A DNA stretch of 64,000 nt from Physcomitrium patens (GCF_000002425.4 NC_037264.1:11733941-11797940), one strand, 5' to 3'. Shown: positions 40,361-51,915, counted from the first letter of the stretch. The notes: generated from the sequence alone by a model not told the origin. Made by a program: numbers and translations.

Positions 40361-43110
40361 AATTGGTTTCTTGGTCAGTTATTAGTTGGTTTTCAGTAGT
40401 ATAATTTCTCGCTTCATTTATAGATACACAGTAAAAATATTTAGTGTTGCTTCTGGAAGCACCATTTGAGTAGTGTCGTAACTTTGAGCTGAGTTAAATT
40501 TTAGTTGGGCAATCTTTTACTTTTTATATTTGCTGTGGTGATAGTTGAGTGAACTAATAGAACTTGGTGGTGTAAAAAATATCAGAAAAGCTTGAATCAG
40601 GTCAGTAATGTTTACAATTAAATTTTATTATTTATTTAGTATAAACACTAATTTTTCACATTACTAACATTGTTGTGGTGATAAATACAATTCTTGAATT
40701 CCTATACATATATATAGAGATAACTTTATGACTTCATAGCATAGTTTTTAACTTTTAAGTAATTACATGTAAGTTTTTTTTCAAAATGGTCAATAATGTA
40801 AAAAATATTGTTCAATTTCTTACAATTCACTCTGCTAGGTTCATTTTTTAAATCTCCATTGTGCTGTGGTGTACAATATATACAAAATCTACAGAGAGGT
40901 TGCTTACTGTCTTCAATAATGGTGACAACAACCATAATCAAAAAAGTTTGAAAGAAATTTTCATTTATATTTTTTTATTTGAATATTTGGATATGAAGAA
41001 AGAAACAATTAGATTATAAGTTCCATCAAAGTATTTATACCAAAATTAGATTTTTAACAAAGCTTACTTTACTATTGTGTAGAACAAATTTGCAAATCGC
41101 TGAACACTTGTACCTAAACAAACCCTTGCATAATGTACATTGTGTAGGTAAACCAAATCATGCTCCTTCAAATCCATAGAAGCATGTGTTATTGACTTCG
41201 GAATAGATACAAATAAATAAATAAATAAATAAAATCAACACACTACTGAAAAGGGCATTAATATTAAGCCACAGTTAATTTGTATAGGTGTTTTGAAAAT
41301 TTGTGCATGGATTCAAAATAATTACTGTAAAACTAATCAAATATCAATTAATGATACCTTCAAGGTAAATAACTATTTATTTAGGTAAAAAAAGTATATC
41401 ACACAAAAATTTAAAAAAATAATAAAAAATACAGTTTATTACATTCAAACTTAAATTTTAATTGTTACAATGAAAAATATCAAATTTATTAAATTATACA
41501 TTTTCAGTTGTCTAAAATTTCAGTAAAACATAAAATAATTTGACATGATTGTATTTTATAATTACTGAATTTAATTCAAAATATTATTCATATATTAATT
41601 TTAATTAAAACTATTTGTAGAAGCTTAACATATTAAAAGATGTAATATTAGACTTGTATTTTAAATTTTGAATTCTTTTTGTTCACTAAAATGTGCATCA
41701 TTGTTTGTAAGATGTTTTATACTTGAACATGATTTTTTACATGTCTAATAATTTATAATTATTTGTTGGTCATATAGATTTTGAATAATCTACATAACAA
41801 CATCTTAAAAATTGATATAGATTAACATCAAGCATATGCATTTTAATTCTATTAGTTTAAAAACTATAAACAAGTTCGCACAAAAACATCCTGAAGCTAC
41901 AAATTAGGTATCAAAAGGGTTAAGTGTCTATTTTCTATATTAAAAGGACATGATTTATAATTTTGTAACAATTTGTAAAAGATGTAGAATTATTTGACCT
42001 CTCTTAAAATTCAATCCTAACTGTTTGCAAGAGTAACTGGTATATATATATAATCATACTTTATTAGATTGTAACATTTATAAATCTGTGTGTTTATTTG
42101 GTGTATTATTGAACAAAATTTGTACTATTTTTGTAGTTAAAGAAGACAGCTTAAAGGTAAATAATTATTTGAAATGGCAATAATTCTTTCATCAAAAATT
42201 TTTATATTTCACAATGCTCTTATTATATTATGAACTCAAAATAATAAATAAATAAATAAATAAAAATCACGTATAATCAATTTCTTGATTACAATTAGCT
42301 ATTTTGAAAAAAAAAACATATTTAAAATTGTATAAATCAAAATTAGTTAACGTATTATTATCTGTGCAAAGAATGAACATTTTAAATACAACATTCTGTT
42401 GGTTAGATTATCAAATAAAAATTTGCCACATAATTAATGTTGTTTCTTTTGTAAGTAGTTGGATAATATTTGAATCATGTATTTAAATGAATTTATAACT
42501 TTCAGTAATTAGATGACAAGCACCAAACTTGCCTGCATTTTAAAATATAATATAATCTAATAAATTGTATTAATTTTAAAAGATTATCTATGTTTCACTT
42601 TCAAAGAAGATAATCTCGATTTAAATCGTATTCAAAAATATTATAATTTCAAAAACTATACACGTTTCTAAATTTAATATAAAATTAAGGAATAAAAAAT
42701 TATTTCAATTCTTAAAGAACCCATTTAAGACATATGCTGGTTTTGAATTAAAGATTTAGGTATTCTTATTCAATATCATTTATAAGAAATATTTCGTTCT
42801 AGTCAAAACATTCTTGAATGAAAAAGATATTAATAAAAGTCAAAGATTTCAGCAGTAACATTCCATTTTATATTGCTTGAAACATTCATAATTGCAGCAA
42901 TGTACATGTAGATTACACTAACCTCAAACGACGTTCTTCGGTTTTTTAAAAAACTAAATGTACTATGTTACAATATTTTTGCTTTATTTTATATTGGTTT
43001 TTAATTGTCAAACATATTTTGCATTTCACTGACATGATTATTTTTAGTACCAAATTCAAAATTTTCTTTGAAATGAAATTATACACATCTTAAAGTTTCA
43101 AAAAGGCAAT

Positions 43111-43141
<31 letters not shown>

Positions 43142-43299
43142 CATGCACATACTAGCAAAACTAGTAAAATGATTTGTTGTATATACAGTAAACTAGAGAT
43201 TTTTCTACATGTTATGCATAGCTGTTTGTTGACTTTTTTTTATTTTATTTATTTTATTTATTTTGGCCGATAAGAAGGGTCCTTTATGTCTATATCACA
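40361..43299. other. AT-rich intergenic block
   Basis: No gene visible; poly-A/T and (TA)n tracts dominate. Confidence 0.7.
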
Positions 43300-43700
43300 A
43301 AAAATAGGGTTCAAATGAAGTATTTTTTTGAAATATATGTTTGTGAGCCCATGAATATTTATCAAATTTTTTTAAGAAAAAAGAAAAAAGAAAAAAAAAC
43401 AATGAGGCTTTCAGCTACAAAGTAAGATAGCTAAACGTAGCCATTGTCATGGATAATCTGCAAAAAAAAGTAATTAATTTTTTCAAGGAATTACTTGTGA
43501 AATATTCAAAAAAACATTGAATTACATTAAAAAATCATAAAAGTGTGTTGACATTCAAAGATGTATTAAAGTCAAATTTAAAAGATATGAAGCAATTTAT
43601 TATGATGTCTTTAATAAATCACTTTATTATATAAATTCAATCTATAAATATAAAGGTATAAAATTATAAATATAAAATTATAAAACTATAAAAATTGAAA

Positions 43701-43732
<32 letters not shown>

Positions 43733-45130
43733 TGAGAGTCTTTTTATCCATTGAATCCACCTTAGTATTAAACAATTAAGATTTCATGGTTCTCAAAGAA
43801 TAATTTATAGTAGTTTGGAAACATGTAGAAGTTTGGAAATTGGCTTGCCTTTGTAAAAGTAATATCTAGATGGTGTAAACGCAGTCTAATCAAGTAAACT
43901 TGATTGAATTCAAGCCAAAAAATAACACTTGCTTCACAACAATTATTTGGTGTATTTTTAGATAATTCCTTATTTCATTACACCTTCACTATGTTATTAC
44001 CAATGATAATAAAAGTGCCTTCAAATTGAATGAGTTGCATGTTATCTCTTATATTGGTCCACTTCCAACAAAGTTGATTGCCCAACTCTTGAATAATAGC
44101 CCATTACTTACGATGACAAAACAATGAATTTCCTTACCTTGCAATAAATTCTACAAGGATGATACAAAAATTGAAGTAAAAAAGAAAAAAAGAAACAAAA
44201 AAAATAATAAATTATAAGTTTTTAAGAATAAAATTCATTGTAATCACTTCTACATATAATGCCTTGAAATACCTCTAATCCTATACTTCTTGTGTAAGTC
44301 AATTAACACAAAAAGATACAAGACTTGAGGCTAATTTGAATACCTCAAATAAAAGATCTTAAATTAAAAATCAAATAACTTTCAAATTCTCTCCAATGCC
44401 AAAATATTATATAATGTCATACTGACTTTCAATAATTAGCTTTCATTTGATTTTTCATATGTTCTTCCTAAATTTAAACAATTAACTACTAAAATAAAAA
44501 GTTATAAAAATTCAAATCATTTCATCTTAAGACACTCACTTTAAAATTTCTATAAATACATTCATTTCATAATGCAAAGTATAATGAATTTTTTGTATAT
44601 TTTAAAAATTACATAATTTTTTTTTATATAATTTTTTATATAATATTATATAATGTAAAGCACAATGAAATTTTAAAATGCAATGCAATGCTAATACATA
44701 TTAATTTTTGAATCTTTTAAAATATCTAAAAATACATTTATTTTGCTATATAAAGCTTGGTAACATGATTAAAAAGAATAGAGAGTATAGTTTTTGAAAT
44801 CTTTCAAGTTTTGTTAAGTTTTTTTTCTTTTTCTCAAGTCACATTATAAACTTACCTTCATTATGTACTCTCATTTACGAATTATTCAAAAAATTCTTTG
44901 AATAAAGCTCAAATACAATGCACAAATATCTGAGATATAAAAAATAAAAACTTTTGACAAATGCCTATTGCTATTGTAGAGTGCAACTTCAAGAAAGTAC
45001 AAAAAAACTACAATTATGTCTTCTTCTCCATCAAAGACCAAACTTTACTTTTAATTGCATTGTGTGTATGCAATAAACAATACAATGCTTAACCTACCCA
45101 TTTTCAATTAAACTTTAATAATGACAGTGT
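43300..45130 (+). repeat. Diverged dispersed repeat, copy 1
   Basis: About 1.83 kb that aligns by eye, with many substitutions and small gaps, to 55495-57385 in the same orientation. Shared landmarks include GAAGCAATTTATTATGATGTCTT (43589 and 55790 regions), a (TA)n tract at the same relative place, TTGAATAATAGC and the closing CAATACAATGCT. No coding frame survives. The family is unidentified. Confidence 0.8.
43703..43731. repeat. (TA)n microsatellite inside repeat copy 1
   Basis: Also present at the equivalent point of copy 2 (about 55949-55975), so the tract predates the duplication or is a hot spot of the repeat. Confidence 0.9.
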
Positions 45131-45339
45131 CATATTACATGTATTCTTGTTTAAGAATGCACCAAGTATCTAGGTGTGGAAGATAAGTAACAATGCAACA
45201 ACAATTCTACCAAGTCTAATAGAGCCTTAAATAAACTTCAAGTAATCTAAAATAACTCAATCAAACTTTAACCTATTAAAGTAAATTTAAAAAAAAATAC
45301 AAAAGAAATACAAAGAATCTTTAAAAAATAATAAAAATA

Positions 45340-45605
45340 AAAATCCTAATGTAATCCTAATTAAAATACTAATTAAATTTTAATCAAATCTCAGGTCAAA
45401 TTCTAATTAAAATCTTAATTGAATCTTAAACAAATCTTAGGTTAAATTTTAATGAAATCCTAATAAAATCCTAAATTTTAGATAAATCCTAGATAAGTTC
45501 TAAACCAAATTCTAAGAAAATTCTATTTTTTACCAAATCCTAAACCAAATCCTAATCAAATCATAGATCTTAAACAAATTCTTAACAAATCCTATAGCAA
45601 AATAG
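45340..45605 (+). repeat. Degenerate AAATCCTAATC-like minisatellite
   Basis: Roughly twenty imperfect units of about 10-12 bases related to AAATCCTAATC/AAATCTTAAAC in tandem. The units are too diverged for a clean period. Confidence 0.6.
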
Positions 45606-46168
45606 AATCTCAACAACTAATGATCAAATTGTTGATATAAATTCAAAATTTGTGCACTTTTTAATATCTTAGATAGAAACAAGTATAAGAAAGATGAAAT
45701 CAATTACATTTGTCAATTGAGAGAAATGCAAGATAATCCAATCAGATATTACGTAGCCTCATACTCCAATCTAAATGCTAAACTCCTAATATCAATATCT
45801 CTTTTTTAAATTGTTGAATTGCATTTAAATTTTACTTAAATGTTGAAAATCAAGTCTAGTGTTCATATTAAAAAATTTCACTTCAATTCAATTGATAGAT
45901 TACTAAAGATCTTAGAAATACTCACTAACCCTCAAACTCCAATTTTTGAGACCTTAACCTATAAAAGCCTTTACATACTTTGATCTAATTGTTCAATTGA
46001 TCTTAAAATTTGCACACATATTTATAAATAGCTCACCAACACATTGTCCAAAATTTTCTTGTATACACACCACAAAACTTAAAAAACCTTTAAATTTATA
46101 AATATATATTTATTTCTCAAAATCTAAACCAACTAAGAACATCAATAACTTTGAAAGTTCCGCAAAAA

Positions 46169-46173
46169 CTCAA
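46169..46173. repeat. Target-site duplication, left copy (CTCAA)
   Basis: CTCAA directly abuts the TG end of the left LTR and recurs directly after the CA end of the right LTR (52312-52316). A 5-bp duplication is the norm for Ty3/gypsy integration. Confidence 0.9.
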
Positions 46174-46619
46174 TGTCACGGACACAAAATACACACTTGA
46201 AATCTAACAAGAAGTTCAAGAAGAAGTGGCAGAACTAGATTAAACAGATGAGTACAAGAGCAACACCAGAAAGGTGAGCTAGAACTCCAAGAGATGTGTT
46301 GTCGAGACTGAAAAACTCTTCAGCCTCAATCCCTATATATACTCCTACTTATGAAGCTTCTCGAGCTACTTGTTTTAACTACGAAGCTTCTTGAAGGTTC
46401 CAGAGGCTTCTTTTCTAGAAGGTTCTAGAAACTTCTCGAGCTACTTCTATTAACTAGGAAGCTTCTAGAAAGTTCTAGGGGCTTACTTTCTAGAAGCTTC
46501 TAGAAACTTCTCTTCTATAAGGTTCCAGAGACTTCCTTTCTAGAAACTTCTAGAAACTTCTCTCTAAAAGATTCCAGAGGCTTCTCTTCTAGAAAGTTCT
46601 AAGGAATATGTCCCTAACA
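46174..46619 (-). repeat. 3' LTR of the chromovirus (446 bp)
   Basis: Aligns along its length with 51916-52311. It is 50 bp longer because it holds an additional GAA/TTC-rich unit (around 46508-46557). On the element strand it begins TGTTAGGGAC and ends GTGACA. The heat-shock-like array lies at 46353-46605 and a TATATATAC box at 46334-46342. Confidence 0.95.
46353..46605 (-). promoter_or_regulatory. Heat-shock-element array in the 3' LTR
   Basis: Dense alternating GAA and TTC triplets spaced every 5 bases, matching the plant HSE rule nGAAnnTTCnnGAAn many times, for example GAAGGTTCTAGAAACTTC near 46419-46436. In element orientation the array sits upstream of the TATA box at 46334-46342. Confidence 0.85.
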
Positions 46620-46635
46620 TCACCCCCTCCTTTAG
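46620..46635 (-). other. Polypurine tract (plus-strand primer site)
   Basis: On the element strand AAAGGAGGGGGTGA lies directly before the TG start of the 3' LTR, the expected place and composition for a PPT. Confidence 0.85.
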
Positions 46636-46666
46636 CTTCGAGGTCTCTGAGAAGCAATGTTGTTGA

Positions 46667-47020
46667 TCAGTACCAACGCAAGAAAATGAAGATCTGTCGC
46701 ATAACTTCTGCTATGAACTCCAACTGTTGTTCACGAGGCAAGTGGTTCATCGACCTTTGAAGCCAACGGTAGTGGCCCACGCCTTCGACTTCTGACCAAG
46801 CATGAACTTCCGTGTCCTCATTGTGAAATTGTCCTGCAAACACGCCTTTTGGCTGACCATCGTAAGCAGGCTCGATCTCAAATACGATCACCAGTGATCG
46901 GTTACTCGGTATCCTCCGTCGTCGTCGTGATACATGTAGTTCTTCATCTCGGGGTCGACTTCGTGAGCTAGTCGGTTGCGATACTCTGACTGGCATAGTA
47001 TCTATCTCTTGGCTATCCAT
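46667..47020 (-). CDS. Extra 117-codon ORF between pol and the 3' LTR
   Basis: Begins at a true ATG (47020) and runs 117 codons to a stop 47 bases before the 3' LTR. The N-terminal third is basic (SRSRPRDEELHVSRRRRR). The remainder is mixed and acidic with several Trp and Tyr residues (for example HYRWLQRSMNHLP) and ends FLRWY. No family is recognised. It follows the end of pol by about 110 bases in the same orientation, so it belongs to the retrotransposon transcript. It has no internal stop, although the neighbouring gag-pol carries many. It could be an accessory or Env-position protein or an acquired host fragment; no signal peptide or membrane segment is evident. Confidence 0.6.
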   Translation of the reverse strand: MDSQEIDTMPVRVSQPTSSRSRPRDEELHVSRRRRRIPSNRSLVIVFEIEPAYDGQPKGVFAGQFHNEDTEVHAWSEVEGVGHYRWLQRSMNHLPREQQLEFIAEVMRQIFIFLRWY

Positions 47021-47133
47021 ATCGAAAGACCAAACTACGATCTATCTTAGAGAAAATAACTACATCAACTACGAATTTTGTTGGTGCTCTCCCCTTTTCT
47101 TATATTGTTGGGAGAACAAGCTTCAGAAAGAAG

Positions 47134-50100
47134 CTATCGTCGAATTGATTTAAGTTTATCAGGATGTCGTTGATGAAACTCTTGTACCTTTTATGGTGCA
47201 TTCGCAAGATTTTCAGCTGACTCCCACGTTCGCTCATTAATGTCATAGCCGCACCAATGAACAAGATATTCTAACTTTCCCCACCTTCGCCGTGAATCCA
47301 ATACCTTTTCAACCTCGTATTCTTCATGGTTCTCGATTTCAATACTAGGTGGCGGACATTACACTCTTCCAGGAAAAGATGACTCTCGATAAGGTTCCAA
47401 CAGAGAAACATGAAAGACTGAATGTACCTTCATAGAAGCCGGTAACTCTAGCCGGTATGCCACTGGATTAATTTGCTTCTGGATAATAAATGGTCCCAAT
47501 CTTCGATAGTCCAACTTATCACATGGTCGCTTGGTCTTGATATTTCATCGAAGAAGCCAGACTTTGTCTCCAACTTTGAAAGTAGGTGCTTGATTCCAAA
47601 ATCTATCTGCAGACGTCTTATAGGATTCTTGAGTGGATTGTAATTGAAGCTTCAACATAGTTTGAAGCTCTGATAGCTGCTTCGCAAATCCTTCAGCTGC
47701 TGGATTGTTATTTGTTGACGGACTCAATAAATCAAGCTTCGGATGATACCCATAGTTGGAAAAGAATGGTGTTTGTTGAGTCGATGCATGGAGGGTGTTG
47801 TTATATGCAAACTCGGCTAGCGGTAGATATGCAGTCCAATCATCTTGCTGATAGTTGATGCTGCATCATAAGTACTGCTCCAAGACTTGGTTCACCCGTT
47901 CCGTTTGGCCATCAGTTTGAGGATGAAAAGCTGAAGAAAGCTTGATATCCACCTTCAATATTCCAAAGAGAGATCTCCAAAACTTTGACACGAAATGGGT
48001 ACCTCGATCTGATATGATATCATCTAGTAGTCCATGATATCGATACACATTATTGAGAAAGAGTCTTGCTGTGACTTCACTGGACAATGTCTTCTTACAA
48101 GGAACAAAGTGTGCCATCTTCGTAAGCCGATCTACCACGACAAAGATGCTGTCAAATGAGTTTGATGATGGCAAGTCCGTGATGAAGTCCATAGAAATTG
48201 AAGACCATGGTCGACGTAGAATTAGCAATGGCTGTAGAAGTCCATAAAGGCGATGCCGAGGATTCTTGGATCTTGAACAAATATCACAAGAGAGGACAAA
48301 ATCTTTCACATCCTTCCACATTTGGGGCCACCAAAAATCTCGAGAAATAAGCTCCAAGGTCTTGTTGAATCCAAAATGTCCCGCAGCTGGAAAATCATGG
48401 CGAGATTGAAGAACTCGGAGTCGTGCTGGTCCTTTTGGAATGTACAATCGCTCTTCAAAGTATAAAAGATCTCCCTCCACCTTGAACTTGTCATCATTGG
48501 TACGTTGCTTGATATCAATGGCTACTGAATCTTTAATGGTCATAGCACGTACTTGGTTTAGGAAGTCAGCATCAAATGATACAATAGTAGCACAAAGTTG
48601 AAATCTCTCTGGCTTCAATAACGTTGTACATTGTTGATCAAACGCTGCTTCTCCAACCTTTGGTGCAAGATACGATCTTCTTGATAAAACATCGGATAGT
48701 CTTTGCTGCTTTCCAGGTTGATAAATGATAATAAAATTGAATCTAGATAGCGACATATTCCACTAAGCTTGACGCCGATTTAAAACTCGAGCCGACATGA
48801 AATACTCCAAATTCTTGTGATCCGTATATACGATCAGTGGATGTGCAGCTCCTTCAAGAAAGTGACGCCATTCTTCGAAAGAATCCACTATAGCAAGAAG
48901 TTCCTTATCGTGGATCTCATAATTGATTTCAGCAGCAGAGAACTTCCGAGAATAGAATGCAACTGGATGGAGCTTCTTGTCTTCACTCATTTGTGAAAGC
49001 ACAGCTTCCAAAGCAAAATCTGAAGCATTAGTCTCTAAATAGAAGGCCTTTGTAAAGTCAAGATGTACCAAAATTAGAGCTGTAGTAAATGCTGTCTTCA
49101 AGTCTTGAAATGCCTTCTCCACCAAAGGTCCTCATTCCAACTTATCCTTGCATGTTAATCGAGTGAGAGGAGCAACAACTTGAGAATAATTCTTGATGAA
49201 GATCCGATAGAAGTTAGCAAAACCAAGAAAGCATTGTACGTCTCTAACCGTCTTCAGAACCTCCCAAGTCATGATTGCTTCTACTTTCTTGGGATCCATC
49301 TTCAAACCTTTTGTAGTCGCAATGAACCCCAAAAACTCCATCTCCGTCTAGTGAAATAAACACTTTTCTAATTTGGCATATAGTCCTCGCTTGCGTAGTT
49401 TCTCCAAGACCAAACGAACATGCTTCTCATGCTCTTCCTCTTTTTTAGAGAATATTAGAATATTGTCCAAGTAGATGACAACAAAATCGTCGAGGTGTTC
49501 TCGAAAGATGTCATTCATCATATGTTGGAAAACTGCTAGAGCATTGGTAAGACCAAAAGGCATGACATTATACTCAAAATGACCATACATTGTACGGAAT
49601 GCTGTCTTCCATTCATCTCCTTCCTTGATTCGTACGAGATTATAAGCTCCCCTTAGATCAATTTTTGTAAAGATCTTCGCACGTCCAAGTTGTTCTAAGA
49701 GACTAGAAATCAAGGGTAATGGGTAACGATTTTTCTTTGTTATCTTGTTGAGGCCTCGATAGTCCCCACACATTCGTAATGATCCATCTTTCTTCTTCAC
49801 AAATAAGATGGGTGCTCCAGTTGATGATTTTGAATGACAAATGAAGTTCTTGGCTAGATTCTCGTCAATATACTTTCGCAACTCTGCCAACTCTGTTTGC
49901 CATAGATTGTAGATTGGGCCAAAAGGTGGTTGTGCTCCTTCTTGCAAGTCTATGGCACAATCATATGGTCGGTGTTCCGGTAGTATGTCGGCGTTCTTCT
50001 TTTGAAACATGTCTTCAAAATCCTTATATTGCTCCGGTATACTTGCTGTTGAGATCTTCTCCTCGGTAGTTGGAGCCGCATAAATGACAAATGGAGTGCC

Positions 50101-50607
50101 TTCCTTAGATGATCTTATAAACGCTCTTGCTCCAATGAATAAGAATTTCTTTTTTCGAGGTTTTTTACTAGGTTTTTTCTTGGGTGGTTTTGTGGGAAAA
50201 GTCATCTTCCGCAACCTCCAATCTATCAATGGATTATGTTTTTTCAACCAAGAAAGACCAAGAATAATAGGATTTGATGGGGTTCTAATAATATTAAAAA
50301 TAATATGACTACTATGGTCTTTAAACGTTACTTCTATAGGTTTTGATTCATGGGTGATGCTACCAGACAATAAAGGTCGTCCATCTATGACCTCAACATG
50401 AACAGGTTTTGATTTTTGTACTAAAGGGATCTTATGACGCTTTGCAAATTCTTCGTCTAAAAAATAAGCAGATGCTCCTGAGTCTAGTAGTGCTAAGGTT
50501 CTCAGTTTTTGAAGGCCGATAAACAGAGGGATTGTAAAACAAAGTGCAGGTTGGGCAGAAAGAAAGGAACCTGATTGTTGTTGGGATATTTCATTGTCCA
50601 GCCGCAC
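47134..50607 (-). pseudogene. Chromovirus pol: protease, RT, RNase H, integrase, chromodomain
   Basis: Read on the minus strand. The protease shows [11 protein letters not shown] with the D-S-G catalytic triad. RT (about 49350-49960) has the DYRGLNKIT and MPFGLTNA blocks, but the active-site box reads YLDN instead of YLDD. RNase H follows (48763-49125), with Asn where the first catalytic Asp is expected. Integrase (47866-48756) keeps its HHCC zinc residues and the D-D-E residues (MDFI, SDRG, QTERVNQ). A GPF/I module with [13 protein letters not shown] precedes a chromodomain (47194-47322, [20 protein letters not shown], then WCGY and ERTWE). Seven in-frame stops interrupt the frame: 47191, 47359, 47545, 47866, 48763, 49132 and 49348. 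A frameshift separates it from gag near 50620. The reading frame otherwise persists, so this is a once-functional polyprotein, now inactive. Confidence 0.93.
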
Positions 50608-50678
50608 GGTTCCTACTATGGCTGGGCATCCTCATTTTCCTGAACGAATACTCCCCTAGTCTTGACTATGCCTCGATT

Positions 50679-51637
50679 TTACTTTTTGGGGCAGTTTCCG
50701 ACTTTGTGGCCTTCTCCACCGCAATACAAGCATAAATTTTCCTCCATACGTCGCTTTTTTTCTTCTATAGTAAGAGATTTGACACGTACCGCATCAATTT
50801 GCATGTCTTCCACCTCTGAATGTGAATTCACACTTCTTGCCGACATAGTTGGAGCATGGCGAATTGTATGTTGTCTTGAGCGTTGGTCTTGGCGACGTTG
50901 GAATAGGCGATTATCGCACTTCACAGTTTGGCTAATGGCTTCATTGAGTGTTCGTGGATCAGGAAGAGTTAACAGCAAATCCTTCACATCATCTCTTAAA
51001 CCCCAATAGAATTGACTCATCAACGCTTCTTCATCCCAATTGATGTCACATACTAATTGCCTGAAATCCGAAGCATAGACTGATGTAGAACGCATCCCCT
51101 GTCGTAGCGACCGGATCTTTGTTGTAGCCCATCCAACCTTATCGTGTTCACCAAATGCTTCCGCAAATGCTTCCAAAAGGTTTCAAAGTTGTTTAATATG
51201 GATGATCGTTTCTCAAACAAAGGAGCAAACCATTATAGGACTTGTCCCATAAATAAGGTTCCAACAAGCCCAACACGTGACTCCTCCGTTGGATATCGTT
51301 CGGGCTGTAAAACTGTTATCAACCTGATTTCATTGACGAATCCTCGAAACTTGGAACGTGTTCCATCGAACTTATCTGGAAGGCTAACTCGAGGCTCCTT
51401 ATGTTGTAGAACTAGTGGTTCTTATCGAACCTGAGGTAAAGTTGTTTCTCCAAGTGCAGAAGTTTGAGGCTGGTGCAGTTTAGATTGTGCTATCCCAGAT
51501 ACTCCATGATTATGATGCCTTGCCACTACTCCTTCAATCTCTGCAATTCTTTGTGATAACGTAGCGAGGGCATTCATAATAGCATCTAACTTAGACTCCA
51601 AACTTTCTGTCATACTAATGTCTTGACCTCTGGCCAT
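50679..51637 (-). pseudogene. Chromovirus gag with CCHC zinc knuckle, broken
   Basis: Starts at an ATG (51637) with a short coiled-coil-like stretch (LESKLDAIMNALATLSQRIA). An in-frame TAA interrupts it at 51422, a second TAA follows near 51238, and a one-base frameshift lies near 51178 at a T-run. The C-terminal part carries the nucleocapsid knuckle CLYCGGEGHKVGNC (CX2CX4HX4C), followed by a TAA at 50679. The capsid region (51237-51400) is similar in type to Ty3/gypsy gag. It cannot produce full Gag as it stands. Confidence 0.88.
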
Positions 51638-51680
51638 TCTAAAAGAAGGACAAAAATGACTCTACAAGAGGCAATATTGG

Positions 51681-51867
51681 TTTATAGGAGGGTAATCCAC
51701 AACCTATAAAACGCCTTAAGAATTTCAAGAAGAGGGGTAATCCACTCTCTCCAAGAAGAATAAGACTCCAATATTGTAACAGAAGAAGTATCAGTTTAGA
51801 GGTGTGTAATCCGCAACCTCTAAAATGCTAGTATACCTTCAAGTAGAGGGGTAATCCACACTCTACT
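51681..51867 (-). repeat. Four related inverted repeats in the retrotransposon leader
   Basis: Four short inverted repeats lie between the primer site and the gag ATG. H1 51681-51710 has an 8-bp perfect stem (TTTATAGG). H2 is at about 51731-51748, with a weak 4-bp stem. H3 51795-51824 has a 9-bp perfect stem (TTTAGAGGT). H4 51842-51867 has a 7-bp perfect stem (AGTAGAG). Each loop holds GTAATCC on the plus strand, that is GGATTAC in the element RNA. H1-H2 and H3-H4 form a two-fold duplicated module of about 114 bp. Confidence 0.8.
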
Positions 51868-51877
51868 AAGAAAGAAC

Positions 51878-51891
51878 TAGCTCTGATATCT
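51878..51891 (-). other. Primer-binding site, tRNA-iMet-like
   Basis: The element strand reads TATCAGAGCTAG, matching the usual initiator-tRNA-Met primer site (TGGTATCAGAGC) over TATCAGAGC. The TGG end is changed. It lies about 24 bases inside the 5' LTR end, farther than usual. Confidence 0.65.
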
Positions 51892-51915
51892 CAAGTTAGT
51901 GCAGTCTCGACAAAC

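Noticed and set aside
45340..45605. Possible interstitial telomere array or CRISPR-like array
   Set aside because: Units are not TTTAGGG and there are no uniform repeats with unique spacers; it is a decayed minisatellite in a eukaryotic genome.
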